This document shows positions 25,525 through 34,210 of a stretch of DNA of 64,000 nucleotides, one piece after another. Source of the stretch: Fictibacillus nanhaiensis (GTDB lineage Bacteria; Bacillota; Bacilli; Bacillales; Fictibacillaceae); assembly GCF_023715445.1 (NCBI RefSeq), contig NZ_JAMBOD010000009.1:1-64000 (forward strand), in the 5' to 3' direction. The notes beneath the pieces are model-generated. The model ran no database searches and had not been told where the DNA came from. It saw only the letters and a list, made by a program, of their open reading frames with translations. How positions within the stretch are numbered: the stretch's first letter is position 1; every line of letters begins with the position of its first letter. The translations under genes and the position numbers were made by a program.

Positions 25525-25742
25525 AAATAGCACCCTAACTCGCACGATGACAATATTCACTGTCAAGTCGTTATTCGGGGTGCTATTTGCTATGCTATTT
25601 TATTGTTATTATCTTATAAAAGGATGATAAATCAACAAAAACAACCATGCGATTTACCGTGCTAAAAGGTATGCTAATTCATATACCACTTGCAGTGTTT
25701 CTCCACGGAAACGGAACTACTTATAATTAGAAGAGCCAGCTT
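25525..25742. repeat. Inverted repeat, right copy, with a 64-nt hairpin
   Basis: 25698-25742 repeats the left copy in opposite orientation (GCCAGC, GAACTAC, CTCCACG). Beside it, 25525-25588 folds as AAATAGCACCC with GGGGTGCTATTT and an inner TGACA/TGTCA stem. The left copy keeps only a trace (AAATAGCA at 24424). The rest of 25320-25763 holds no gene that I can support. Confidence 0.7.
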
Positions 25743-25763
25743 TTTTTGCTTTTTAACGAGTGA

Positions 25764-26528
25764 TTATCGTGAAACTATTGCCTTCACTATAAACCGATCT
25801 TGCTTTACATCAAAATACCCGTTTGATTGAATGCACTGATGAATCTTATAAAGTTGATGAATATAGTTGTCGTGCTTATAATCAGGAATCTGCCATGGTA
25901 TTGCTTTTAAGTAGTAAAGGAGAGCGCCAATATCATAAAAGCGCTGCACCGGAAATTCTTCTTTTGCCTCTATAACTTCAAATCCGTTTTCTTGTAATTC
26001 TTTTACCGCATAGGATAACTTCCAGTGTAAGAACTCATGATTAACAGGTGCGCCCAATGCTTTATTGATATCCGTACAATCGCTACCGCCAACCTGCTGA
26101 GTTACAAAGATTCCATCATCAGTCATAATTCTGCGAACTTCACTTGGAGAATAGGATTCATGCTTATTAATAATCAGATCAAACTGATTATCATCAAAAG
26201 GCAGTAAGTCATCCTCACCGATCTGGTGTACCTCTATGCCTAAAGGTTCAAGCCGTTCTCTAGCTACAGGAACATTCGGCAGATAGCCTTCAGTTGCACA
26301 CACTTTTTCCGGAAAGGGCTGGAGCCTCGATAAGAGCTCACCACCGCCAGTCCCCATATCAAGCATTGATGTTGATTCTTGAATTAGAGGCAACATCATG
26401 CTGCCATATGACCATGAAAGCATTCCATTGCTCATTCGACCAGTATCTGTAATATATGAAAAATCCCAGCCCGAAAAAGGCTTTTCAATATCTTTTAAAT
26501 AACTTTCAAATGACTTATCTTTTAACAT
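25764..26528 (-). CDS. Class I SAM-dependent methyltransferase
   Basis: A 254-residue Rossmann methyltransferase: SAM motif I LDMGTGGGELL near residue 62, an acidic residue after ATEGYLPN for the ribose, and FDLIINKHESYSP as motif IV. The C-terminal part resembles rRNA/small-molecule methyltransferases of Bacillus. I choose the ATG at 26528 because CGGAGGTG lies 6 nt before it; the ORF could extend to 26618 but has no site there. Substrate unknown; single gene. Confidence 0.82.
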   Translation of the reverse strand: MLKDKSFESYLKDIEKPFSGWDFSYITDTGRMSNGMLSWSYGSMMLPLIQESTSMLDMGTGGGELLSRLQPFPEKVCATEGYLPNVPVARERLEPLGIEVHQIGEDDLLPFDDNQFDLIINKHESYSPSEVRRIMTDDGIFVTQQVGGSDCTDINKALGAPVNHEFLHWKLSYAVKELQENGFEVIEAKEEFPVQRFYDIGALLYYLKAIPWQIPDYKHDNYIHQLYKIHQCIQSNGYFDVKQDRFIVKAIVSR

Positions 26529-26757
26529 ACTTGCACCTCCGCGATTTTTTAAATGATCTTTACATATAAGCAACCGGAGGTCCTCTGCATAAATAGCGTT
26601 TTTATATATCATGTTCAAATGTATTCATTATTTACTCCTTTTACATAGATTCTATTGATTAATTATTCTTCTTAACGATCCATTTTCCTTTAAAAAAGCA
26701 GGGTTCTGAATCTTCTTGTCGAAATTTAGCAGACGCGATTTATTAAGGAGCGAGTGG

Positions 26758-27345
26758 ATGAAGGATAGAAGGATGGTTCTATTTGGAGCAGCTGCACTTA
26801 TTCTGCTCATTTTGGTTGCTAGTCGAGGTGATCAAAGTTTTGCCCAATACATACGATCATTTGCGGACACAAAAATCTCTAATAAAGAAGTTCTTTCGGA
26901 ACAAGAAATCATGGAGCTCGCTTATTTTTACGAGCATGTGATGAAGAAATCAGAGAAAGAAGCAACACTAACTGCCATTGATACTTTATTAAAAGACAAG
27001 GCAGTTCAACAAGAAGCCGAAAAGCAGAAGCTGAGTGTTTTAGATGAAGAAGTTCAAAAGACAATCAACTTCCAAATGGAACATGCAAAAATGACAGATT
27101 CCCCAGAATTTACATCATTTCTAAACGCTTTAGATTTAACGATTGAGGACTATTATCAAGATTATGCTTATGAAAAGATCCGTGGAAAGTTACTAGAGAA
27201 TAAATTATTTCAAGAGGTTACAAAAGATATTCAAGATCCTGAAGAAAAAGGCAAGGTATGGAATAAGGAGAAACAAAAACTAATTAAAAAGTATATGGCC
27301 ATGAATCATGTAGAAATCGAGCAATTAAAAAAGAAGTATCTGTAA
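26758..27345 (+). CDS. PrsA/SurA N-terminal chaperone-like protein
   Basis: A 195-residue protein with an N-terminal membrane helix (about 8-22) and an all-helical region that matches the chaperone lobe of PrsA/SurA foldases (VLSEQEIMELAYFYEHVM, DYYQDYAYEKIRGKLLE), without a parvulin PPIase domain. It would act outside the membrane. AAGGAG is 7 nt before ATG 26758; the upstream TTG 26716 has no site. Confidence 0.75.
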   Translation: MKDRRMVLFGAAALILLILVASRGDQSFAQYIRSFADTKISNKEVLSEQEIMELAYFYEHVMKKSEKEATLTAIDTLLKDKAVQQEAEKQKLSVLDEEVQKTINFQMEHAKMTDSPEFTSFLNALDLTIEDYYQDYAYEKIRGKLLENKLFQEVTKDIQDPEEKGKVWNKEKQKLIKKYMAMNHVEIEQLKKKYL

Positions 27346-27397
27346 CTGGAAAATTGTTCTTTTTTGAATCGTTTTTTTGAAGACCCTTCGCTGACAT

Positions 27398-27689
27398 GTT
27401 GATTGGAGCGCAAGGTGGGAGAATACGACTAGTGTAGCGGGGCTATTGAAGAGCGGGAGCCTCGTTTTAGCCCCGATCTCCTGTTACTTGTTGATGCAGT
27501 TTTACGGTACGTGTTCTTATATTTATTACACATTCGCTCAAACTCATCGAGTTTCGCTCAAAAAAGCATAGTTACGCTCAAGATTCTCTCGCTACGCTCA
27601 AACTACCTTTCGTTTCGCTCAAAATCTTCCTTTTTCGCTCAAAGTACCTCAGCGGCGCGGAAAGCGAGCATCCTGGAGCGGAAATCAAC
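27398..27689. repeat. Interspersed repeat, copy C, with a phased array inside
   Basis: Starts GTTGATTGGAGCGCAAGGTG and ends CGGAAAGCGAGCATCCTGGA then GCGGAAATCAAC, as in the other copies, but the middle is different. It holds a GGGGCT/AGCCCC hairpin and then, from about 27500, the conserved tail ACGGTACGTGTTCTT, ATTTATTACACATTCGCTC and six CGCTCAA units ending at 27540, 27560, 27580, 27600, 27621 and 27641. This is the same array as 12143-12260 in inverted orientation. Confidence 0.85.
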
Positions 27690-27758
27690 CCTTTCCAAAA
27701 GTTTACGAATACAGCCTAAAGAAATGAAGGAGGAACTCGGACCCATCATGCCATTGAA

Positions 27759-28225
27759 ATGTTGGATTATCACATTTGGGCAAATAAAACATTGTTTAAA
27801 CGATTAGTAGAGCTGCAAGATGATGTTTATTATCAAGAAATTCAAAGTGTATTTTCTACTATTTCAAAAGTAGTTTCACATATGTACATTGTGGATCAAC
27901 TCTGGTTTCACATCATCTCTGGAGTAAGTATGAGTGAGGCCCTTGAAATTGAAAAAGTAGAAACGAATACGAAAAGTATTGAAGAAATAGTTCTTATGTT
28001 TCAAGAGTTATACGATCGGTATAGAGTTTTATTAAACAATCAAGTAGACTTGGATAAAGTGACAGTGTTGGATACTCCATGGGCTGGACGGAGAGATACT
28101 CTGAGATGGTCATGCACATTGTTACACACGGTTCTTATCATCGAGGTAATATTACGGCAATGCTCCGTCAAATGGGCCACGCTTCGGTTACAACAGATCT
28201 AACTAGCTATTGGTATTCGGGTTGA
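27759..28225 (+). pseudogene. DinB family protein, frameshifted
   Basis: The frame from ATG 27759 reads MLDYHIWANKTLFKRLVEL and further DinB-type sequence to DTPWAGRRDT (about 28095), then leaves the family. The family continuation lies in another frame: EMVMHIVTHGSYHRGNITA (with the metal-site HxxxH equivalents) through TDLTSYWYSG, stop 28223-28225. So one frameshift separates the two halves. The 5' end has no proper ribosome site and no upstream ATG in frame, close to repeat copy C. Sequencing error at the shift is possible; otherwise a decaying gene. Confidence 0.8.
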
Positions 28226-28243
28226 GCATAAAAGGAGAAACAC

Positions 28244-28948
28244 ATGAAAAAGATGTTAATCATTGCTTTGATTTCTATCGTAATACTGTTTGCAATCGCC
28301 TATGGTCTTCTGAAAATAAGCGGTTCCAGAGATTTTCAGTTTTACGGGGGAATTGTAACGAAAGCTGAAACTACGGAAAAGGTAGTTGCACTCACATTCG
28401 ATGATGGCCCAACTGATAACACGGATGAAATTTTATCAATCTTAAAAGAGGAAAATGTAAAAGCTACATTTTTTGTTACTGGACGTGAAATCGAAGAGAA
28501 CTTTGAGGAAGCTAAAAAGCTAGCAGAAGCAGGACACGAACTCGGCAACCATTCATATTCCCACAAACGGATGGTCTTAAAAACACCATCTTTTATCAAA
28601 AATGAAATTGAAAAAACGGATGAACTCGTCAGGAAAGCGGGTTACGAGGGAACGATCCAGTTTAGACCTCCAAATGGTAAGAAACTCATTCTTCTGCCTC
28701 GTTATTTAGATAAGCACGATCGAAAGACGATTCTATGGAATATGGAGCCAGATTCTTATCCAGAGATTGCGTCTGATTCAGAAAAAATTGTTATGCATGT
28801 AAACGAAAATATTGAACCCGGTTCCATTATACTTCTGCATGTTATGTATGACAGCCGAGAGGAATCGATGAAATCTGTGAAGGGTATCATTACTGAATTG
28901 AAAGCGAAAGGGTATAAGTTTCAGACAGTCTCTGAAATGCTGGAATAA
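28244..28948 (+). CDS. Polysaccharide deacetylase (NodB domain), membrane-anchored
   Basis: A 234-residue carbohydrate esterase family 4 protein with an N-terminal membrane helix or uncleaved signal. Catalytic motifs: TFDDGPTDN (base and metal aspartates), HSYSH (metal histidines), RPPNGK, and the LHVM block near the end. It removes acetyl groups from peptidoglycan or another surface polymer. AAAAGGAG precedes the ATG. Single gene with its own hairpin. Confidence 0.9.
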   Translation: MKKMLIIALISIVILFAIAYGLLKISGSRDFQFYGGIVTKAETTEKVVALTFDDGPTDNTDEILSILKEENVKATFFVTGREIEENFEEAKKLAEAGHELGNHSYSHKRMVLKTPSFIKNEIEKTDELVRKAGYEGTIQFRPPNGKKLILLPRYLDKHDRKTILWNMEPDSYPEIASDSEKIVMHVNENIEPGSIILLHVMYDSREESMKSVKGIITELKAKGYKFQTVSEMLE

Positions 28949-28950
28949 AA

Positions 28951-28985
28951 AGGGGAGCGCACTCTTGCAGAGTGGGCTCCTTTCC
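28951..28985 (+). terminator. Terminator after the deacetylase gene
   Basis: GGAGC and CACTCT pair with AGAGTG and GCTCC around a 3-nt loop, ending in TTTCC; the short T-run makes it moderate. Confidence 0.65.
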
Positions 28986-28998
28986 TATATGGCTGGAA

Positions 28999-29451
28999 TT
29001 ATTTTGCGACAAGTACTGGCTGGTGTGCGTCTGATACAACTTTTTGACTGACGCTGCCTAGAAATAATTTTTTAAATCCGCTATGGCCTCGGTTTCCGAT
29101 GACGATGAGATCGATGTTATGACTATCCGCATACGAACAAATTGTAGCATGCGGGTCTCCATGCAGTAATGCTGTTGTTGTCTTTATCCCAGGCTCTACT
29201 CTTCTTTGTGCTCTGTTAAGAATTTCTTCTCCATGACGTTGTTCCGTGATTGCAGCTTCCTTGACTTCCACTGTCGTGTTAGCCATGCCTACTGGATAAA
29301 CGCCGCCGTAAAGTGGAAGAGGTACTTCGTTCGTCACATAGAGCATTGTTAACTCAGCACCCGTATTCCTGGCAATTTCAATACCGTTATGCAGTGCGAC
29401 AAAGCTTCCTTCAGAACCATCAACTGCTGCGAGGATTTTTTTATATAACAT
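28999..29451 (-). CDS. Universal stress protein, UspA family
   Basis: A 150-residue cytoplasmic nucleotide-binding protein: ILAAVDGSEGS at the start and the ATP-binding signature VIGNRGHSGFKKLFLGSVS near the end (G-2x-G-9x-G-S). The start at 29451 follows AAAGGAG by 8 nt. It diverges from the ECF41 operon. Stress-induced in many bacteria, but nothing here shows how it is controlled. Confidence 0.9.
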   Translation of the reverse strand: MLYKKILAAVDGSEGSFVALHNGIEIARNTGAELTMLYVTNEVPLPLYGGVYPVGMANTTVEVKEAAITEQRHGEEILNRAQRRVEPGIKTTTALLHGDPHATICSYADSHNIDLIVIGNRGHSGFKKLFLGSVSQKVVSDAHQPVLVAK

Positions 29452-29554
29452 CAGGCGATCTCCTTTCATGCAGATTTGGCAACTAATTTCAAAAAAAGTT
29501 ACCTTATAAAAAATATTACCCCTTGAAATTTTATGTAAACAAATTCCGGTTTTC

Positions 29555-29581
29555 TGTCACAAAACAAAACCCTTTCTCGTC
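29555..29581 (+). promoter_or_regulatory. ECF41-type promoter
   Basis: TGTCACA (29555-29561), 16 bp, CGTC (29578-29581). This is exactly the published ECF41 target TGTCACA-N16-CGTC, about 30 bp before the oxidoreductase start. Confidence 0.85.
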
Positions 29582-29611
29582 TTGTTTGTAAAATCAGAAA
29601 GTGGTGATTCC

Positions 29612-30904
29612 ATGAAGAAATATGATGTTGCAATCGTAGGTGGAGGAATTGCAGGATTGACAGCTGCCGTATACCTGGCCAAAGCTGGTCTCTCTGTGGT
29701 TGTTTTTGAAAAAGGAAAAGAACTTGGAGGGCGTGCTCAAACCGTTAATAAAAACGGAGCTCTATTTAACCTTGGCGGTCATGCATTGTATAGAGGGGGA
29801 GCAGCAGAAAAGATCTTACAGGAACTTGAGATAAACGTTTCTGGAAAAGTTCCCGATACTAAAGGATATGCCATATGGAACAATGAACTCTTAGAACTGC
29901 CAGATTCGTTAGGCAGTATGTTAAAGACTAAATTATTATCGTGGTCTGGAAAAATAGAGCTTGGCAAATTAATGCTGAAACTTCGGAAAATAGATGCCTC
30001 ATCCATTAAACCAATGACTTTACGAACATGGGCAGAAAAAGAAATTAAAGATCCAATGGTTCGTCATGTGTTTTATGCATTATGCAGGACATCCACCTAT
30101 TGTATCGACCCAGATCAGCAAGTAGCAAGTGCAGTAATTAAACAGGTACAGCTCGGTATGAACGGTGTACTGTATATAGACGGCGGCTGGCAAACGATAG
30201 TAGATAAATTAAGAATGAAAGCTGAAACAGCAGGTGTGGATATCCATACAAACAAAACCGCTGCTTCTATAGACTGTAAAGAAATGCACCATATCCATTT
30301 TACAGATGGAGAAAAGATCGAAGTACCATACGTTATGGTGACAGCTGGGCCAGAACAAACTTGTAAACTTGTAAAAGGAGCCGAACAAACGCTGCTTCAG
30401 GATTGGAAGCAACAGGCTCAACCCGTTTATGCAGCATGTCTGGATGTAGCTTTAAATAAGCTTCCCAATCCGAACCATAACTTTGCAATAGCTGTGGATC
30501 AGCACATATTATTTTCGAACCACTCCAGAGCTTCAAAGTTAAGTAATGATGGATCGGTGGTACTCCAGCTTATTAAGTATCTTGGAACTGAAAAAGAAAG
30601 CAATGCTAAGCTTCACAAACAAGAGCTTGAAGAAATCATGGATCTCATGCAGCCAGGGTGGAGAGAGAAAGTAATTGCTCAACAATTTCTCCCGCAAATG
30701 ACCGTTGTCCAAGATACCATCACAGTGGAAGACAAACATTATTTTGGTCCTTCTATTCCTGAAGTTCCAGGACTCTATATAGCAGGAGATGGATCAGGTC
30801 ATGGAGAAATGTTGGTGGACGCAGCATTTGCCAGCAGCAAAAGAGCAGCACAGGCAATCATTCAAGAGTTCGAGTCAGAAGAATGGTATCAAAGGGAGGC
30901 ATGA
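29612..30904 (+). CDS. FAD-dependent oxidoreductase (amine oxidase/phytoene desaturase-like), ECF41 partner
   Basis: A 430-residue flavoprotein. FAD site at the N-terminus (VAIVGGGIAGLTAAVYLAKAG and GGRAQTV) and C-terminal IAGDGSGHGEMLVDAAF, as in amine oxidase/carotenoid desaturase-like proteins. ECF41 sigma factors are known to be encoded next to carboxymuconolactone decarboxylases, oxidoreductases or epimerases; this is the oxidoreductase type. ATG 29612 follows AAAGTGGTG; the upstream TTG 29582 is not needed. It precedes the sigma gene with a 2-nt gap and lies under an ECF41 promoter. Substrate unknown. Confidence 0.88.
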   Translation: MKKYDVAIVGGGIAGLTAAVYLAKAGLSVVVFEKGKELGGRAQTVNKNGALFNLGGHALYRGGAAEKILQELEINVSGKVPDTKGYAIWNNELLELPDSLGSMLKTKLLSWSGKIELGKLMLKLRKIDASSIKPMTLRTWAEKEIKDPMVRHVFYALCRTSTYCIDPDQQVASAVIKQVQLGMNGVLYIDGGWQTIVDKLRMKAETAGVDIHTNKTAASIDCKEMHHIHFTDGEKIEVPYVMVTAGPEQTCKLVKGAEQTLLQDWKQQAQPVYAACLDVALNKLPNPNHNFAIAVDQHILFSNHSRASKLSNDGSVVLQLIKYLGTEKESNAKLHKQELEEIMDLMQPGWREKVIAQQFLPQMTVVQDTITVEDKHYFGPSIPEVPGLYIAGDGSGHGEMLVDAAFASSKRAAQAIIQEFESEEWYQREA

Positions 30905-30906
30905 GT

Positions 30907-31770
30907 GTGAACAAAACAGAACAACTTTTCTTGTTCCATCGCCCTTTGTTATTTTCGCTCGCTTACCGTATGTTAGGCAGTGTGCAAGATGCAGAGGATA
31001 TTGTCCAAGATGCTTTTATCACACTTAATGGGACCTCAACAGAGCATATTGAAAGTCCAAAAGCATATCTTTGTAAAATCGTTACTAACCGTTGTATTGA
31101 CTTATTAAAATCAGCTAGAAAACAAAGAGAAACGTATGTCGGTCCATGGCTCCCAGAACCCCTTATAACGGACAATGAAAATGATCCAGTACAAAACTAT
31201 GTAATGAAAGAGTCTTTATCAACAGCATACCTTCTTTTATTAGAACAATTATCAGAAACAGAACGTGCCGTGTTCCTGCTTCGTGAAGTTCTTCAATATG
31301 ACTATGAAACGATCGCAGATATAGTGGGTAAAAGCAGCAGCAACTGCAGGCAAATCTTTCATCGAGCAAAAAGAGCGATCGGAAACCGTTCACATAAAAC
31401 GGACATGACACCTGCCAAAGCAAACGCACTTACAGAACAGTTCGTTTCTGCAGTAATTACAGGAAACGTTAGCAAACTATTAAGCTTATTAGCTGTTGAT
31501 GCAACACTACTATCGGACGGTGGAGGAAAAACGAAAGCAGCCCTATTCCCAATTATGGGGGCAGAACGCATCTCACGTTTTTATATGGGTATCCTTGCAA
31601 AAACAACGGGAGATTTCTCTTTCAAATATACTCGTGTTAACGACGAGCCGGGAATCATCTTGTATTTGGATAACAAAGTATTTGGAGTCCTTTCCCTTCA
31701 AATACAAGATAACTTCATTCAAAATATTTACTGGGTAGTCAATCCCGACAAACTTACACATATTTATTAA
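30907..31770 (+). CDS. ECF41-family RNA polymerase sigma factor with SnoaL-like C-terminal domain
   Basis: A 287-residue sigma-70 factor of the extracytoplasmic-function type. Sigma-2 (about 10-75, LGSVQDAEDIVQDAFI), sigma-4 (about 110-160, YETIADIVGKSSSNCRQIFHRAKRAI) and a C-terminal NTF2/SnoaL-like regulatory domain. All three ECF41 marks are present: WLPEP in the linker, DGGGK, and NPDKL near the end. There is no anti-sigma gene; in ECF41 the fused domain does that job. GTG 30907 has GGGAGG 7 nt upstream. Confidence 0.93.
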   Translation: MNKTEQLFLFHRPLLFSLAYRMLGSVQDAEDIVQDAFITLNGTSTEHIESPKAYLCKIVTNRCIDLLKSARKQRETYVGPWLPEPLITDNENDPVQNYVMKESLSTAYLLLLEQLSETERAVFLLREVLQYDYETIADIVGKSSSNCRQIFHRAKRAIGNRSHKTDMTPAKANALTEQFVSAVITGNVSKLLSLLAVDATLLSDGGGKTKAALFPIMGAERISRFYMGILAKTTGDFSFKYTRVNDEPGIILYLDNKVFGVLSLQIQDNFIQNIYWVVNPDKLTHIY

Positions 31771-31787
31771 CTTAATCGGAGGTACAC

Positions 31788-32351
31788 ATGAAGCCAATCT
31801 TGCTAGATTTCCCAACAGAATTCACAACAGACCGCCTATTAATCCGCATGCCAATGCCTGGTGATGGTAAGGTTATGTATGAGGCAATAAACGCTTCTAT
31901 CGAAGAGTTAAAGCCATGGCTGCCCTTTGCTCAAATGGAACAAACAGAAGAAGATGTGGAAGTTAACATACGCGAGGCACATTTGAAATTTTTGAAACGA
32001 GAAGACCTGCGGCTACTCGTATTCCTTAAAGATTCCGGTGAGCTAGTGGCATCGTCTGGTTTGCACCGTATTGACTGGGACATACCAAAGTTTGAGATTG
32101 GTTATTGGATTGACTCCAGACACAGTGGCAAAGGCTATATGACAGAAGCGGTACAAGGAATTACCGACTTTGCCGTGAACGAGTTAAAAGCGCGTCGTTT
32201 GGAAATTCGCTGTGACACTAGCAATATTAAGAGTGCTGCTATTCCTGAACGATTAGGTTTTACTTTGGAAGGCATACTTCGGAACGACTCGTTAGAAATC
32301 GGCTCGACTACTAGACTAAGAAATACGAGTATTTATGCGAAGGTGTTTTAA
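31788..32351 (+). CDS. GNAT acetyltransferase, RimJ/RimL type
   Basis: A 187-residue acetyltransferase: FTTDRLLIRMPMPGDG at the start, FEIGYWIDSRHSGKGYMTEA with the acetyl-CoA loop, and ALPERLGF-like IPERLGFTLEGILRND. The family acetylates protein N-termini or small amines such as antibiotics. AATCGGAGG precedes ATG. It follows the sigma gene by 17 bp and may be read with it. Confidence 0.85.
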   Translation: MKPILLDFPTEFTTDRLLIRMPMPGDGKVMYEAINASIEELKPWLPFAQMEQTEEDVEVNIREAHLKFLKREDLRLLVFLKDSGELVASSGLHRIDWDIPKFEIGYWIDSRHSGKGYMTEAVQGITDFAVNELKARRLEIRCDTSNIKSAAIPERLGFTLEGILRNDSLEIGSTTRLRNTSIYAKVF

Positions 32352-32366
32352 TAGGAGGAGCATTCT

Positions 32367-33041
32367 TTGATAAGAGCAGTTTTTTTTGATCTTTATGAAA
32401 CGCTAATAACGGAGTGGGACGGTGATCAGAGAAAATCAGTGTATTCCACAGAACCATTAGGACTTGATAGGAAAATCTATAAAGCTGAGTGGAATAGACG
32501 CAGAGAACTGCGGATGAACGGTACTTTTCCTGATCATCAGAGTGTCCTTAGAGATATATTAAGTGCACAGGGAAGAACGGTTGATTCTGACTTGATCGAA
32601 AGTGTTCACCAAGAGAGGGTAAGAGCAAAGAAAGTTCCTTTTGAAGAGATAAACCCTGAAATACAGGAGCTTTTACAACAACTAAAAGAAAGAGGATTAA
32701 AAGTAGGTCTTATCTCTAATTGTGCACCTGAAGAAGTTATGGCATGGAGCTCTTGTGAACTGGCAAACTACTTTGATGAAGTCGTATTTTCTTATGAAGT
32801 AAAATACGCAAAACCAACTCCTCAAATTTATAAAATAGCTGTTGAATTACTTGAGGTTATCCCACAAGATTCCATTTTTATAGGAGATGGAGGGGCGAAT
32901 GAACTCGTGGGAGCAGCAAAGGCAGGTATGACAGCTTTTCATGCCACCTGGTTTTTACCGGATACAATTAGTGATAGGATTAGAGAGTTTCCAAAACTAA
33001 AAAAGCCTTTAGATCTGTTAACCAATAAACTAGCACGCTAA
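32367..33041 (+). CDS. HAD superfamily hydrolase
   Basis: A 224-residue phosphatase-like protein: motif I FFDLYETLIT (one of the two expected aspartates visible, the second replaced by Y in DLYET as in haloacid-dehalogenase-like subfamilies), motif II LISNCA, and motif III/IV with FIGDGGANE. TTG 32367 is 6 nt after AGGAGGAG. The gene follows the GNAT gene by 15 bp. Substrate unknown. Confidence 0.85.
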   Translation: MIRAVFFDLYETLITEWDGDQRKSVYSTEPLGLDRKIYKAEWNRRRELRMNGTFPDHQSVLRDILSAQGRTVDSDLIESVHQERVRAKKVPFEEINPEIQELLQQLKERGLKVGLISNCAPEEVMAWSSCELANYFDEVVFSYEVKYAKPTPQIYKIAVELLEVIPQDSIFIGDGGANELVGAAKAGMTAFHATWFLPDTISDRIREFPKLKKPLDLLTNKLAR

Positions 33042-33061
33042 TTACGTGCTAGTTCTTTTTG
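33030..33061 (+). terminator. Terminator overlapping the HAD gene end
   Basis: CTAGCACG/CGTGCTAG stem with a 7-nt loop and TTCTTTTT; its left arm includes the last codons. Confidence 0.88.
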
Positions 33062-33208
33062 TTTTGTGGTCAAATTTTAAACTCGAGGAATAATTGTAAA
33101 AACTTTTGGATTGATTCATGTAGAATAAATATTATCAATAATTTAGCAAAAAAGGTTAAGAACGAATGGATGTTCGTGGATATGATAGAAGCAGGGTAGG
33201 TGATAGGG

Positions 33209-34099
33209 ATGGATTATGAAGTTTGTATTCAGCGGACACTGGATTATATTGAAGAGAACTTGCACGAGCGGATCACACTAGAGGAGCTTGCAGAGCTCGC
33301 TTGCTTCTCACCTTTTCATTATCATCGGGTGTTTCATTTTCTCGTAGGGGAATCCGTCATGGACTATGTCCGGAAGAGAAGGCTCGCACACGCAGCTCTA
33401 AGATTGCTAAACTCTGATGAAAAAGTGATTAATATCGCAATGGATCTTGGGTTTCAATATCACGAGTCATTTAATCGCGCCTTCAAAAAGTTTTATGGCA
33501 TCTCTCCTAGACAATATCGGCGTGCAAATTTCAGTCTGGATTCCCTACATCAAAAAGCTTACCTGAATATGAACCGTTATACAGGAGGAATTGAGATGGA
33601 AATGAAACTCATTACAAAACCTGCGTTCCACATCATTGGTTATGACTTAAAAACAAGCAACACAGACGGAGAAAACAATCGTGAAATACCAAAGTTTTGG
33701 CAGCACTATATGACGAACAATCTCGGAGCGAAAATTCCAGGTCCCCTTCATAAAAACCAAGAGCTTGGCCTTTGTACAGATTACAACACGACAACGGGTG
33801 AGTTCGTGTACATGATCGGAATGGAGGTCGCGGAAGGTACACCAGTTCCGGAAGGCATGTCTTACAGAAGTTTCCCTGAAATGGAGTATGCAGTGTTTAC
33901 CACTCCAAAAGCGACAGAAGAAAACTTCCCTTCAACCATTCAAGCAACATGGGTTGAGATTTTCTCAAAATGGTTCCCCGATTCAGGCTACGAACACCAT
34001 GGTTCAGTAGAATTTGAGTTATACGACGAAAGATGTTACGGCAATGAAAAGCAGATTGATATTTATATTCCTGTTAAAAAACAGAAAGTGAAAGTATAA
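33209..34099 (+). CDS. AraC-family regulator with GyrI-like effector domain
   Basis: A 296-residue transcription factor. Two HTH motifs in the N-terminal 105 residues (ITLEELAELACFSPFHYHRV; VINIAMDLGFQYHESFNRAF) and a C-terminal GyrI/SOUL-type small-molecule-binding domain (about 135-296). This architecture is that of MarA/Rob-like multidrug sensors. ATG 33209 follows GGGTAGGTGATAGGG. No obvious target gene is adjacent. Confidence 0.88.
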   Translation: MDYEVCIQRTLDYIEENLHERITLEELAELACFSPFHYHRVFHFLVGESVMDYVRKRRLAHAALRLLNSDEKVINIAMDLGFQYHESFNRAFKKFYGISPRQYRRANFSLDSLHQKAYLNMNRYTGGIEMEMKLITKPAFHIIGYDLKTSNTDGENNREIPKFWQHYMTNNLGAKIPGPLHKNQELGLCTDYNTTTGEFVYMIGMEVAEGTPVPEGMSYRSFPEMEYAVFTTPKATEENFPSTIQATWVEIFSKWFPDSGYEHHGSVEFELYDERCYGNEKQIDIYIPVKKQKVKV

Positions 34100-34105
34100 G
34101 AAAGA

Positions 34106-34136
34106 AGGCAGCCAGAAATCGAGGCTGCCTTTTTTC
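34106..34136 (+). terminator. Terminator after the AraC gene
   Basis: AGGCAGCC/GGCTGCCT stem, 9-nt loop, TTTTTT. Confidence 0.92.
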
Positions 34137-34210
34137 GTTTTTCAAAAAAAGAATTTCCCATGTTTTGTCGAATGACTAAAGATACAGAAAGAATTGGAAG
34201 GAAGTAGCAC

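Noticed and set aside
27533-27641. CRISPR-like array
   Set aside because: Units are 8-10 bp with 10-12 bp spacers, far below CRISPR size, and no cas gene is present.
27511-27807. Plus-strand 98-residue frame over the second array
   Set aside because: It is the repeat read through into the DinB region in another frame; no ribosome site.
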